From Zymoseptoria tritici IPO323 (taxonomy: Eukaryota; Ascomycota; Dothideomycetes; Mycosphaerellales; Mycosphaerellaceae), in the NCBI RefSeq assembly GCF_000219625.1, contig NC_018201.1:509699-573698 (forward strand): a DNA stretch of 64,000 bases, written 5' to 3'. Below, one piece after another: positions 48,031 to 59,143 of this stretch. Position 1 is the stretch's first letter, and the number at the start of each line of letters is the position of its first letter. The notes below the pieces were generated by a model. It saw only the letters and a list, made by a program, of their open reading frames with translations, had not been told where the DNA came from and ran no database searches. The translations under genes were made by a program, and so were the position numbers.

Positions 48031-48334
48031 AGCCGTCCTCTGTAGGCTGTTGAATCTACGTTGGACTTGCTATCCGCATATTTTTGCTAACGAGGAGCTC
48101 GACGACGTAGTGTAGTGCTCTCCCGTCGTAGTAATTCCTACCTATATTTAGTACTACCCCCTCCTTATCGGGCACCCGGTAGAAAGCGTAACAAAGCTGC
48201 ATATAGTAGCGCTAGCGTCGCAGGCTCTTATATTATAGGACTTCTATGTCCGTAGAGGTTTCTACGGTGGCTGTTCTTAAGCGTCGAGCAGGAGGTGTAT
48301 GCCGCTTACGTGTTCGGCTGCTAGGTTAGCTCTC
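48031..48334. other. Left flank of the 56-bp repeats, no gene seen
   Basis: CA/TG-depleted DNA with no legible frame. It may include the true 5' end of LINE copy 2. Confidence 0.4.
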
Positions 48335-48845
48335 CGCCCATCCCGGCATTAGGCGAGAAATCCGCCTAGCGGCAAGGTAGGCTAGAAATCCGCCCATCCC
48401 GGCATTAGGCGAGAAATCCGCCTAGCGGCAAGGTAGGCTAGAAATCCGCCTAAGGTGTAGAAGCTAAAACGGAAATTCCGACACATAGTCTAGTAGCGAC
48501 ACCTTAAGTTTCTCGACCTTTTTTGACACTACAACAATAATCTCAAATTAAATATAGACACATAGAAAGGAACTTCTTATACTAGAGTTACTCTCCGTAT
48601 TCTTAGAATCTTTGAAATTAGCTATATACGCGAGATACGAGAGGTAAAAGCAGAAAGCTATAATTCTTAGAAGTTTCCGTTTTGCTTTTAGGCGGAGGCC
48701 GCCTATCCCGGCATTAGGCGGAAAATCCGCCCAGCGGCAAGGTAGGCTAGAAATCCACCTATCCCGGCATTAGGCGAGAAATCCGCCCAGCGCTAAGGTA
48801 GGCTAGAAATCCGCCCATCCCGGCATTAGGCGAGAAATCCGCCCA
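48335..48845. repeat. 56-bp direct repeats in two clusters around a possible 250-bp MITE
   Basis: A 56-bp unit (CGCCCATCCCGGCATTAGGC and onward) starts at 48335 and 48391, and again about three times in 48700-48845. Between the clusters, 48446-48695 begins CCGCCTAA...AAAACGGAAA and ends with the inverse (TTTCCGTTTTGCTTTTAGGCGG). This gives terminal inverted repeats of about 20 imperfect bases, as in a small non-autonomous DNA element. Target duplications could not be separated from the repeats. Confidence 0.6.
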
Positions 48846-49911
48846 CACCCGTAATCCGTAGCCGGCCTACCCTAGCATCGTCTATATCGTAAGAAGGGTA
48901 GACTTCAGCTATAGCTCCGGAAAGCGATACAATCCGCGTTTAGGCAGAGGAGGTAGAGCAGTTCGCAGTACAGGCTATAGAGGCAATCCTAGCAGAGGAG
49001 ACGGCGAGGTTATAGTAGAGAGGGAGGAGTCTTAGCGGGAAGTTCAGCAGTACGCCAATTAGTCCTAGCGACCGGACACAGACCCTCCTTGGTTAATTAA
49101 CTAAGGCGTAGGGCTTAGAGTTTGCGGTCGACCAATTAGAGGAGCCGGACGGGTCTAGAGCAGGGCTCTTTTGACAACTCGCTAGACCTCGTCTCCTTCG
49201 CGCTTCCTCTTAACTATCGAAAATCCTTCTTAAGGGTCTGCCGACTAGTCGGGGCGAACAGACGAATTCGAGGCTCGTCGTATACTTTTAGAACCTAACT
49301 TCTTAACCTTACGACGGGTTCTTTCGAAACTAATACAAGCTCCGAGTGCAGGTTATAATAAGAAGAATTGTCTGTTTTCAATCTTCGATATCGTATATAT
49401 TAGATCTTCATTCGCCTACTAGCAGATTTGGATTACACGAAATCTACGTCGGAGTCTAGGAGATAGAGGAGTTCGGAGCGGAGGAGACAGCGAGGTCGTA
49501 GCAGAGAGGGAGGAGTCCGGGTAGGAAAGTTCAGGAGTGCGCTTCTATGTCTACGTAACCGGGCACGGACCCACCTTGGTTAATTAACCAAGACGTAGGG
49601 CTCAGAGTTTGCGGCCAGCTAATAGGCAGGGGAGGACGCAGCGGCCCTCCTATCGCGGCCGATTCGTCTACGCGACTAGACATAGACCCACCTTGGTTAA
49701 TTAACTAAGACGTAGGGCTCAGAGTTTGCGGTCGACGAATCAGAGGAGCCGGACAGGTCTAGATCAAATCTATACTTAGATAACTCGCTAGACCTTATCT
49801 CCTCTACGCTTCCTCTTTACTATCCTCTTCCGCGGCAGTACTATGTCTTACTCGGGTGTTGTTAGTTGTAGTCGAAACCCGAAAATCCTTCGTAAAGGGT
49901 CTGCCGGCAAG

Positions 49912-50901
49912 CAGTGAGCTTGTTATATTGTATCCTTGTTATATTGTATTATATTGTGGTGTATACAGCTGTCGTAGATCCTTACCTTAAGGCTAGTATA
50001 TTGTATTGTCGTGCTATACGGCTAGATACAATACAGCTGTATCCAGTAATAGTAAGCATAGTTTTAAGGGCTATGTTTATAGTAGTATATTCGGAGGTAG
50101 TGTTTTCAGAGGTGTATTCGGAGTCTACGCCGGTGTTGTTATACTATATAAACAGAGTCTGCACCTAAGAAGTTAGCCATTAATCCACCGCTCTTGTGAC
50201 TATTATAACAATACTATTGCTATTAACATAGCCTTATCTTTAGCCTTAACACCCTCGACAGCAGGCTGGTAACTGCTACTACGTAAGGATCGTACCTCCG
50301 ACTATGTTACGCTCTATAAGAGCAGCGCTGTATTCGACAAGGCCCTTCAGCCGGACTCCTTTAAGATTAAGGGCACTGAATACACTCGTTGTGCGAACGC
50401 ACACTACTATTCGACGCTATTGCTTGGTGGATAGCTCGTCGCCGTCAGTAGCTATGCCTCTTACGAATAGCACTCGACTGCCTTTTAGTCCCCCTCATAA
50501 GCGACAACCCTAAGCGCTCATCTAGCTCCGGTAGAGATATGATTAACTACCGCCGTTCACAGCTCTATGGCGACATTATCGAGGCTTATACGTTCCTTCG
50601 CAGTGCATATAGACCTCTAATTAAGACAACAAGAGCCGGAGCAACAACACTAGCATTTCACGACGACGAGGACATTAAGAAGTCTATAGATGGTCAGACA
50701 ACAAGCTCATTTATAAGCGATACAACAGCCGGCTTCACAACCTTCTACACTACTTAAGGAGACTTACAAGCAACAGTAGTGGACGATAAGGTCTAAGAGT
50801 GTTGTATACAGTGGATATCTACTGTATGTTGCTAAGATACACGTTATATTGTATTGTCACCACCCTTATATACAATACAATCTAATATAACAAGCTTACT
50901 G
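49912..50901 (+). mobile_element. hAT-like non-autonomous DNA transposon, 990 bp, 8-bp target duplication
   Basis: The tandem-repeat sequence CCGGCAAG is duplicated at 49904-49911 and 50902-50909. The un-inserted version is visible at 51466-51480. The ends are CAGTGAGCTTGTTATATTG and, inverted, CAGTAAGCTTGTTATATTAG. An 8-bp duplication with CAGTG-type ends is characteristic of the hAT superfamily. No transposase is recognisable. The left end has extra TTGTTATATTGTAT sub-repeats. The interior is rich in CA/TG, so it inserted after RIP. Confidence 0.85.
50304..50757 (+). CDS. Possible cargo or degraded gene inside the hAT-like element
   Basis: Two open stretches, 50304-50513 (MLRSIRAALYSTRPFSRTPL..., Arg-rich, resembling a mitochondrial presequence) and 50470-50757 (ending TTAGFTTFYTT), lie in adjacent frames downstream of CTATATAAAC at 50146. 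No clear intron joins them. They may be a broken gene, a transposase-derived remnant or chance ORFs. No family is recognised. Confidence 0.3.
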
Positions 50902-51937
50902 CCGGCAAGTCGGGGCAGCAAGACGAATCCGACGCTCGTCGCATACTTGGAAAACCTTACTTCTGAACCTTGTAACGGTTTCTTTCGCAACAAAGACGGG
51001 CTCCAAGACCGGGCAATTACGAGAAGAACTGTCCATTAAAAATCTTCTATGTCGTATCTATAAGAGCTTGTTTTACCCTCGAGCAGACTCGGATTCAACG
51101 AAATCCGCGTCGAGGCGGACGAGACGAAGGAGTTCGCCGTACAGGAGATAGAGGCAATTACCGCGGAGGAGGTCGTAGAAGGGAGGGAGGAGTCCGGGTG
51201 GGACAGTTCAGCAGTGCGCTTCTGGGCCCACGTAACCGGGCACGGACCCACCTTGGTTAATTGACCAAGACGTGGGGCTCAGAGTTTGCGGTTGACGAAT
51301 TAGAGGAGCCGGACAGGTCTAGATCGAATCTATACTTAGATAACTCGCTGGACCTCATCTCCTCCGCGCTTCCTCTTAACTATCCTCTTCCGCGGCAGTA
51401 CTATGTCTTGCTCGGGTGTTGTTAGTTGTAGTCGAAACCCGAAAATCCTTCGTAAAGGGTCTGCCGGCAAGTCGGGGCAGCAAGACGAATCCGACGCTCG
51501 TCGCATACTTAGAAAACCTTACTTCTGAACCTTATAACAGTTTCTTTCGCAACAAAGACGGGCTCCGAGACCGGGCAATTACGAGAAGAACTGTCTATTA
51601 AAAATCTTCTATATCGTATCTATAAGAGCTTGTTTTACCCTCGAGCAGACTCGGATTCAACGAAATCCGCGTCGAGGCGGACGAGACGGAGGAGTTCGCT
51701 GTACAGGAGATAGAGGCAATTACCGCGGAGGAGGTCGTAGAAGGGAGGGAGGAGTCCGGGTAGGACAGTTCAGTAGTGCGCTTCTATGTCCACGTGACCG
51801 GGCACAGACCTACCTTAGTCAATTAACTAAGACGTAGGGCTTAGAGTTTGCGGTCGACGAATTAGAGGAGCCGGACCGGTCCGGATTAAATCTATACTTG
51901 GATAACTCGCTAGACCTCATCTCCTCCGCGCTTCTTC

Positions 51938-54512
51938 TTAACTATCCTGTCCCTCCGTAGCCCTTCCGCCTACGTCCTCGTCGTTCAGAAAGGTCGAAAA
52001 CGACGAACCCTAGTCGACGTCGGTCACCGCATCGCTAGGCTGCGACAGGACACTCGGATTGTACGTCCGCGGCCCGCCGTCCTCGCTGCCCGAGAATTCA
52101 AACTGCTACGTTAGCGATAGCTTGCGATACCCGCGCATCTCGAGCCGTAGGTTCGCTACGTACAGTTTCGTAGCGGTTCGCGCGCGGTCGTAGTACCTCT
52201 ACCTCTAGAGTCGCTCGGCTGTTAGCGCAATCTCAGGCCGCACTCGACAGATAAGATAGACCTAGGCGACAAAGACGGGAAGCGGGATGGTATGCTAGAT
52301 GTAGGACAGATCCCTCCCGAGGTTGATAAGGAGTAGGGCGTTAAGGTTTAGAACCCTTACGAACCTCCTCTAGCGCCTCCCTACCTTAATCGCACGCTTA
52401 AAGGCGTTCTATTCCGTCCCTAGGCCCTCCTACACTACGTCCTCTTTCGTAAAGCCGGCGGGGAGTCTGTTAGTCCAGTCCGGACGCATCTCCCGGAAGA
52501 GGGCCCCCCTCGCGGAGGGCGTTTTGTCCGGAAGTACTATCGCCGTCGTCTACGACGATCCTCGCGGCGGGAGCTTCTTATAGAGGTCTAGCTAGTCCGC
52601 CAGGCGCACCGTCGCGCGGCGAAACTTAAAGTTCGACCGCCAGATCCCTACCTCGCAATCTACAGCCGTACGGTACTCCTAATATGCTGCGGCGACCACC
52701 TCCCGCCTCTCCTCCTACCTCTCGTCCTCGACGAACGCCGTCTCCCCCTCGTCCCTATCCCGCCGGCATAGGTCTCGACTCTCTTACAAAAAGCCTCGCT
52801 ACTCGTCGATTACGGTCGTTCCTATAGTCCTACAAGCGATAGCGAGGTATTTCTCGAAGTGCTTCTAAAGACCTAGGTCGACCTCCCGTATTTTCTATAG
52901 GCTTTACGCGCTCACGTAATGGTCCTCGGCGCTACCGGCGTTGTCGGCGACGTCCTAAACAAAGTCATACTAGAGGCGGTAATCCGGGTAGGTAGGGGAA
53001 ATGCCTCCCACTCCCTCTACACTAGACACGGCGCCCGCCGCCGCAGGATGCTAGCGGAGCTGTAGGAGGCCCTCCGCACATCGGGCCTTAGCGCCGGCTT
53101 TGGATAGTTAGCGGCGGACAGTATAGGGCGGAGGGTTTTAACGTACTACAGGGCGGCTAGGTTAGGGTATCTTCCTAAGAATCCGGCGTCCCTCCAGTAC
53201 TTACAGGAGGATCTGGTCCTCCTCTATCGCTTCTAGGAGGGTCTGGTCTTTCCCTAGTGTTCTCCGGAACATCCGACGTCCCTCTAGTGCTTACAGGAGG
53301 ATCTGGTCCTCCTCTATCGCTTCTAGGAGGGTCTGGTCTTTCCCTAGTGTTCTCTAGAACATCCGACGTCCCTCTAGTACTTCCGGGAGGATCTGGCCCT
53401 CCTCTATCGCCTCTAGGAGGGTCTGACCCTGCTCTATTGCTTCCAGGTAGGTCTAGCCCTCCTCTAGCGTTCTCGGGAGGATCTAACCCTTCTCTGTCGC
53501 TTCTAGGTAGGTCTGGCCCTCCTCTAGCGTTCTCTAGTCCGCTATTCCCCTTCGGATCCGCAGGGTCCTACTCTCTCGCTTCCGCCGCTGCTCCCGGTTC
53601 TCGACCTATTATCTTGTCTACAGTCTTACAGGAAATAGTCGATCTTAGGGTCCCCTTGCCAGACTTGCGCTTCTGTAGTAGTAGGTCCTTTAGTACCTTA
53701 AGCTACATCGGCCTCTACTTCGGATACCTTTTTGGGCGACAGAATAAGGAGGCGGCCCTTACCTTAGCGACTACGATCTCCTTAGGCTCCCTATTACCGT
53801 CGTCGCTACCGTTGTCGATAGCGTCTTCGTTAGCGTTGCTTTCTACTACCTACCGCGGCGAAATAGGCTTCCGACGCTTCTTTAACAGCTGCTCGTCTTC
53901 CGGCTCGTTTTCTTCCCCGTCGCTCTCCGCCGGCTAGTCTTCCTCCACCCCGTCTTCTATAGTAGGTTTAGAGTACTTCTCTCGATAAGGAGAGCGTCGA
54001 AGGGGTGACGTCGCTAGGCAGCTCCGTACGCGGTAGTCGTCCTGCTTTCGCTTTCTTCCCGACGTAGGAGCTGTCTCCTCACTACCCGCTCTGCCTAGTA
54101 CCGGCTGCGTAGAGGAGGGATACTCCGTATACGCCGGCGGAGGCGAGGAGGTCGCGCGTAGGCGTTGTTGTCCCTACCTTTCCGCTCCTACTACCGACGA
54201 GATCCGTCGGCAGGCCTTCTCTTCGAAATATCGCGACATGCGCTAGCGGACCTCCTTATTTACATAAGTCTCTATCTCTTTCTCTATATACGGCCTTAGT
54301 CGCTCCTTAGCCTAAGCCTCGGAGACGGCAAACAGTTCCCGAAGGCGTTGGGATCCTCGAGAGAGACAGTAGACCTCGCAGCGGTCCTAGGCCTTGTTAG
54401 CGCGAACGATGACGAAGTCATTTGCATCGCCGGCTCGCTATTCGGTCGCCCGGAAGAGCGCGTCCAGGATGTCCAAAGGAATTCGCACTACTCTATCTAC
54501 TTCGTCGAGCAT
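51938..54512 (-). pseudogene. RIP-killed gene with 30-bp coding repeats, function unknown
   Basis: From an ATG at 54512 (MLDEVDRVVRIPLDILDALF) the - frame reads, with only TAG/TAA breaks, through YIEKEIETYVNKEV, an acidic/basic segment (LLKKRRKPISPR) and 10-residue repeats of the LLEAIEEGQ type (about 53550-53200, with a 90-bp higher-order period). After a shift in frame comes a globular region (YLAIACRTIGTTVIDE; LFREMRPDWTN). It ends near 51938 at the junction with the tandem repeat. At least one frameshift near 52750 adds to the nonsense changes. The + strand ORF of 226 codons here is antisense. The family is unknown. Confidence 0.6.
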
Positions 54513-54534
54513 CGTTAGCAAGTAGGCAGTTAGG

Positions 54535-54850
54535 AAGGTTACGGGAGGAGGCGACTGCGATAGATAGGACTGCGGAGAATTCGATAAGGGAGGAGGCGAT
54601 TACGGTAGATGCGACTACGCTACGAATGCGACAGATACGACCGCGGAGGATTTGAGGAGGAAGGAGGCGATTACACTAGATGCGACTACGCTACGATTGC
54701 GACAGATGCGACTACGGAGGATTTAAGGAGGAAGGAGGCAATCGCGCTAGATGCGACTGCGCTACAATTGCGACAGATGTAACTACGAAGGATTCGAGGA
54801 GGGAGGAGGCAATTGCGCTAGATGCGACTGCGCTACAATTGCGATAACAA
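54535..54850. repeat. 71-bp tandem repeat, about 4.5 copies
   Basis: TAGATGCGACT recurs at 54606, 54677, 54748 and 54819, exactly 71 bp apart. It lies just upstream of the 54512 gene start and retains an alternating GGAGG/GCGAC pattern. Confidence 0.9.
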
Positions 54851-55493
54851 AGGCTCTTCGGAGGATCGGGTTAATTAAGGCGGCTATAATGCGAGAGAAG
54901 AGGTAAGGAGGAAGAAGGCTATAGGGAGGAGAATTGCGATTCAGTTTGTAACTCGTCAGAAACAGAATAGTTACGGAGAAGAGAACTCCGAGGAGGAAGA
55001 TTACGAAGAGGAGGAGAGAGTGTACGGTATAGGCAACGACAGCGTAAACTCGTAGGGATCATCCCTCTCCGCTAGGTTCGGCAGAAACCCTAAGCTAGGC
55101 CTAGGGTAGGGTAACAAAGCCTAACCGGACACGGTTCCTAGAGGTGCCTTAGTTCTCTTAGGCACGGATAACCCTCCGTGCTGTCCAGCCCTCTACTTCG
55201 AAAGCTACGCCCCTAGCGGCGAGAACCGCCATAGAGAACTATCCGCGAGAGCAAGGACTTTTAAGCCGCCCTCTCCGAGTATACAAAAGAGCAAGGGACG
55301 CCAAACCCCGAATACGAGAGGCCTAGGCCTAGCGCGATGCTGTAGCCGGACAAGGAACAATCGAGGAGGACCTTAAGCGTTCGTAACAACACTTAAGCGA
55401 AGACTCGGGTTATATGCCACCGCCCTTAAGTAGGCGTGCGTAAGTAATCTCGAATATAATCCGTCTTACTTCTACTGTTTGAATTTGACAGCG
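54851..55493. other. RIPed spacer, no gene seen
   Basis: CA-poor DNA with several short GA-rich runs and no legible frame. Confidence 0.45.
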
Positions 55494-55889
55494 CTAATAT
55501 ATGCTATTCGCGATAGCGGCTATTATGGGCATTAAGGTGTAGGCGCGGTCAAAAGTTAATAGCTGGAACATCCTTAGTCGCACTTCAAAGCTTCTAGACC
55601 ACACTTCATTAACTACCTTACGAAGTAACGTTTTACCGGCAAGTTGCGCGCATTCCTTTTTACCTCTACGGATATTCGTTTTGCAGATATCTTGGTCTAC
55701 TATTTCTTCTTTACTTCGGCAGATTATTACACTACGTGTACGGCTTGTAAGGTAAATAGTTAGTACATTCACTCTTAGACTTTACTTGCAGCTCTAGCAC
55801 TCGCATTATGCGATTTAGCACACTTACCGCGGACGGACTGCTTCGAGCAACGAAAAGAACATAGCGCCTTTATAGCGAGATAGCAGCAT
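55494..55889 (-). CDS. Small apparently intact two-exon gene, 113 aa
   Basis: Exon 1 is 55889-55828 (MLLSRYKGAMFFSLLEAVRP...), the intron is 55827-55774 (54 nt, perfect GTAAGT donor, AAG acceptor) and exon 2 is 55773-55494. The spliced frame is open with no RIP-type stop. The protein has a charged centre (SKEEIVDQDICKTNIRRGKK) and a hydrophobic C-terminus. It sits head-to-head with, and slightly overlaps, the dead + strand gene beginning about 55830. The function is unknown. Its intactness amid RIPed DNA is the main argument that it is real. Confidence 0.42.
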
Positions 55890-56940
55890 TCTCAACCCTA
55901 TTACTACCTCGTATACGACGGCATTAAGTAGCACGGCAACTATAAAGAGACGGATTAGCAGCGACACGATTGTTATTCAGGATGACGAGGACAACATTAT
56001 AGTAGGACCTACTTCGAGGCCTTCTAAGAAGCCGCGGCTTTAGAATAGACAATTGCAGATAGACATTTTGCGCGCTAGAGCTTCCCTAAGCAATACGATT
56101 GTAATTAGTCCTACGGCTTCTAAGTAGGACCGAGGCGAGTCGAAACAACAAGAAGAAGATAGAGTGCAGAGAGCGGTTCAGTATAAGATAGAATTAGGCG
56201 AGGAGCAGACGAGCTAAACAGTCGGAGATCGGGAAGTTAAGGACTAGGGCCTACTACGCACGCCTAGACAACGAAGGCTTAGGACTACACTTACTCCTCC
56301 AGCGACCGAAACAGAACTAGGGGACGAGCCTACTACTAGAGCAGAGCCTAGGGCCACAGCTCGTTCCGGGAAACGACGGCAGCTTCGCTACTTAAGCTAC
56401 ATCTCTATTACAGGACCAGCATTTCCGAGAAGCGCTTACTACGGATACAAACCTCCTTTGCAACCTATAAACGAGGTCGAAGCAAGCCTAGACTTAAGTG
56501 TAGGCTTCTTCGCAGCTACGAAGTCTACTAGTACCGAAACTCCGGAATGTACTACTTTTAAACTCGATTAATTCTTAGTATATATAGCGGACAGACGACG
56601 CGCATCGGACCTCGTCACTCTTAAGAAACTGCGGCAATTAAACTATGCAGAGTTCTATTTCGATAGCATTCTGTCGGCAGGCAACGAAAAGCGCTACGTA
56701 CAGGGCGTGTAGTTCGAGATCTTAGCTATTAGTAGGTACGGCGACCTAGACTTCACAGATTTTGCCGGTAGCATCTACATTTAATCGAAGCTGCAGTCGA
56801 AAGCGTCCGCTCTGTTTAGTTATTAGTACGAGCTGGGAACGCCTGCACCGGAATATCGTCGATTCTACGAGCTGTTCCTTTAGCTAGCACGGTTCGGGAA
56901 GCACTTCGTCGACTACCTCCTCAGCAACTAGCAGGTCACC
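55830..56940 (+). pseudogene. RIP-killed gene fragment, function unknown
   Basis: One + frame reads through TAG/TAA only: KRRISSDTIVIQDDEDNIIV near 55945, a long basic/acidic linker, ATARSGKRRQLRYLSYISIT near 56355, then a helical region (LVTLKKLRQLNYAEFYFDSI near 56620; LARFGKHFVDYLLS near 56885). It runs into satellite DNA at about 56950, so the C-terminus is lost. The helical region is loosely like segments of large subtelomeric fungal proteins, but I cannot assign a family. Confidence 0.55.
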
Positions 56941-57009
56941 CTACCTTATATATAACTCGGGTATACCCGGTAAAGACAAAGGTTTTTCGACGGTTAACCC
57001 GAGGTTCCG

Positions 57010-58320
57010 TCTAGGAGTATAGACGGGTACCTAAACCTCGGGTTAGCCGAAATCCGAGACCGGGAATCGACTCTACGGGGTCGATTTAGTCTAGAAGTAC
57101 TCTACTACTATATATCGAAGATACTTCTACTAGTAAATAATCTAGAAGGAAAGAGTCGGAGATAAGGTAGAGTTAAGAGTAGGGTAAACCTACTACCTAT
57201 ACTATATACTCGGGTTAACCGAAAGCTAGGGGTTAGAAAGGGTTCTACGGGTATAGAGTAGTCTATAAATAATCTATTACGGTCTCTAGGTAAAGATAAG
57301 ATCTTAGACTATAGAGTATAAGAGGTATAAGTAAGAACAAGAGAGATATCCTTAGGTACCTTAGCTAGAGTAAACAACGTCTTAGACCCCTCTACCTAGT
57401 AATAGTAAGGGTTCCTAGGGTTTACTTTAGTTTAAAAGTACCCTACTATAGTATCTTTTAGTAGGTCTTGGCTTATAATATATACGGCAAAAGGTAAAGG
57501 GAAGCGCGGGTCTATTACTCGTCTATACCTCGATAAGACGTCTATACTACGGGAGCACCTCGATTTTATCGTAGGAATCGATTCTACGGGTACGAATTAC
57601 TCTAGAAACAATCTACTTAAGTCTCTCTTAGTCGGTCTTGTCCTATAATATATACGGTAAAAGGTATAATGAAGTATAGGTCTATTACTCGTCTGTACCT
57701 CGATAAGACGTCTATACTACGGGAGCACCTCGATTTTATCGTAGGAATCGATTCTACGGGCACGAATTACTCTAGAAACAATCTACTATAGTATCTCTTA
57801 GTCGGTCTTGTCCTATAATATATATAGTAAAAGGTATAAGGAAGTGCGAGTCTATTACTCGTCTATACCTCGATAAGACGTCTATACTACGGGAGCACCT
57901 CGATTTTATTGTAGGAATCGATTCTACGGGCACGAATTACTCTAGAAACAATCTACTATAGTATCTCTTAGTCGGTCTTGTCCTATAATATATATAGTAA
58001 AAGGTATAAGGAAGTGCGAGTCTATTACTCGTCTACACCTCGATAAGACGTCTATACTACGGGAGCACCTCGATTTTATTGTAGGACTCGATTCTACGGG
58101 TACGAATTACTATAGAAGTAACCTACTATAGTATCTCTTAGTTCGTCTTGTCTTATAATATATACGGCAAAAGGTAAAGGGAAGCGCGAATAGGTTACTC
58201 TTCTATACCTCGATAAGACGTCTAGACTATAGCTATACCTACATCTACTAAAGTAAATCGATAGGAGGGGTTAAAAGAGGTCTAGAAGAACCTTAGTACG
58301 GTCTCTCTTAGGGTATCTTA
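57010..58320. repeat. 170-bp tandem satellite
   Basis: GGGAGCACCT recurs at 57551, 57721, 57891 and 58061, exactly 170 bp apart, with decayed copies on both sides (about 57040-57540 and 58100-58320). Adjacent central copies differ at only a few positions. Confidence 0.92.
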
Positions 58321-59143
58321 GAATATTATACTATAGTAAAAGGTCGTATACTAGATACCGTTACTCGTATAACTCTTATATTCTATTACTTATCCCTACA
58401 ACTTTAGGGAGGCGTTTAAAAAGCCTTAGAACTTATAAACTATATAAAACTAGTCCCTAAGACTCGTAGGAGTAGGGTTTATAAGGTAGGATAGCTAAAT
58501 ATCTACTTCGGACCCGAGGTAAAATCCGGGTATTAACTTCGGAAATTTATTACGGAACCGTTTTAAGAGCCTTTAAGCTGAAATTTGGATATAATATAGA
58601 CTTAATACTCTACTTTTTGAAACAAAATCTAAAGTGTACTATAAAAGTCTAATCGCAGTAAGAATCCAGCCTCCTAATCCCTGTCATTATCGGGGACAAC
58701 CCTTACCTTTTAATACTATCTAGCGGTATATAGGTAGTGTTAGGGCTTAGGATTACGTCTTTAGGACTAAATTATAATATAAATAAGTATAGTAGTGTAA
58801 CAGGTTGCTTACGTAACTTATAATTAGCTAGAAGTCTTAGCTCGGGTAAACCGGATAAAACCGCTTACTACTATAGAAGTAGGGTAGGTATTAGGGTATA
58901 CCTAATGAAATCTTACGCGTTAGGGTTAAATATAACCCTAATAAACATATTTTTACTAACATCCCTAGTAGGCTATACGTAGAGCGAGATACGTTCCCTC
59001 TACGCGCCCTCTCTCTGTTTTAGAGCTTTCTTAGCTAGGATAGCTATAGCTAGACCCTACCTTGATGTCCGCTACGTACGCATATACGTAGCGCTTACTC
59101 TCCTTCTCTTTCTCTTCCTTTCTTCTACAACAACACAGCCAAA
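58321..59143. promoter_or_regulatory. Spacer and likely promoter of the five-exon gene
   Basis: The first 600 bp is AT-rich with no frame. From about 59000, CT-rich tracts (TCTCTCTGTTTT, TCCTTCTCTTTCTCTTCC) lead up to ACAACACAGCCAAAATG, a favourable fungal start context. No clear TATA box was found. Confidence 0.4.

Larger units (their letters stand above)
48900..51945. repeat. Subtelomeric tandem repeat of about 0.5-0.56 kb, four units, RIP-mutated
   Basis: The landmark GGGAGGAGTC recurs at about 49025, 49508, 51185 and 51747. The last two are 562 bp apart. Allowing for the 998-bp insertion and an internal duplication of about 120 bp at 49571-49710, the second unit fits the same length. Each unit contains a near-palindrome TTGGTTAATTAACCAAG (variants at 49090, 49573, 49692, 51253 and 51817). 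No coding frame is legible. Confidence 0.8.

Noticed and set aside
48335..48845. CRISPR-like spaced repeats
   Set aside because: The 56-bp units are contiguous or irregular, without unique spacers of constant size, and the organism is a eukaryote.
53257..53937. 226-codon + strand ORF rich in Ser/Leu/Gly
   Set aside because: It is the antisense of the repeat-containing dead gene on the - strand, which shows a far longer coherent frame.
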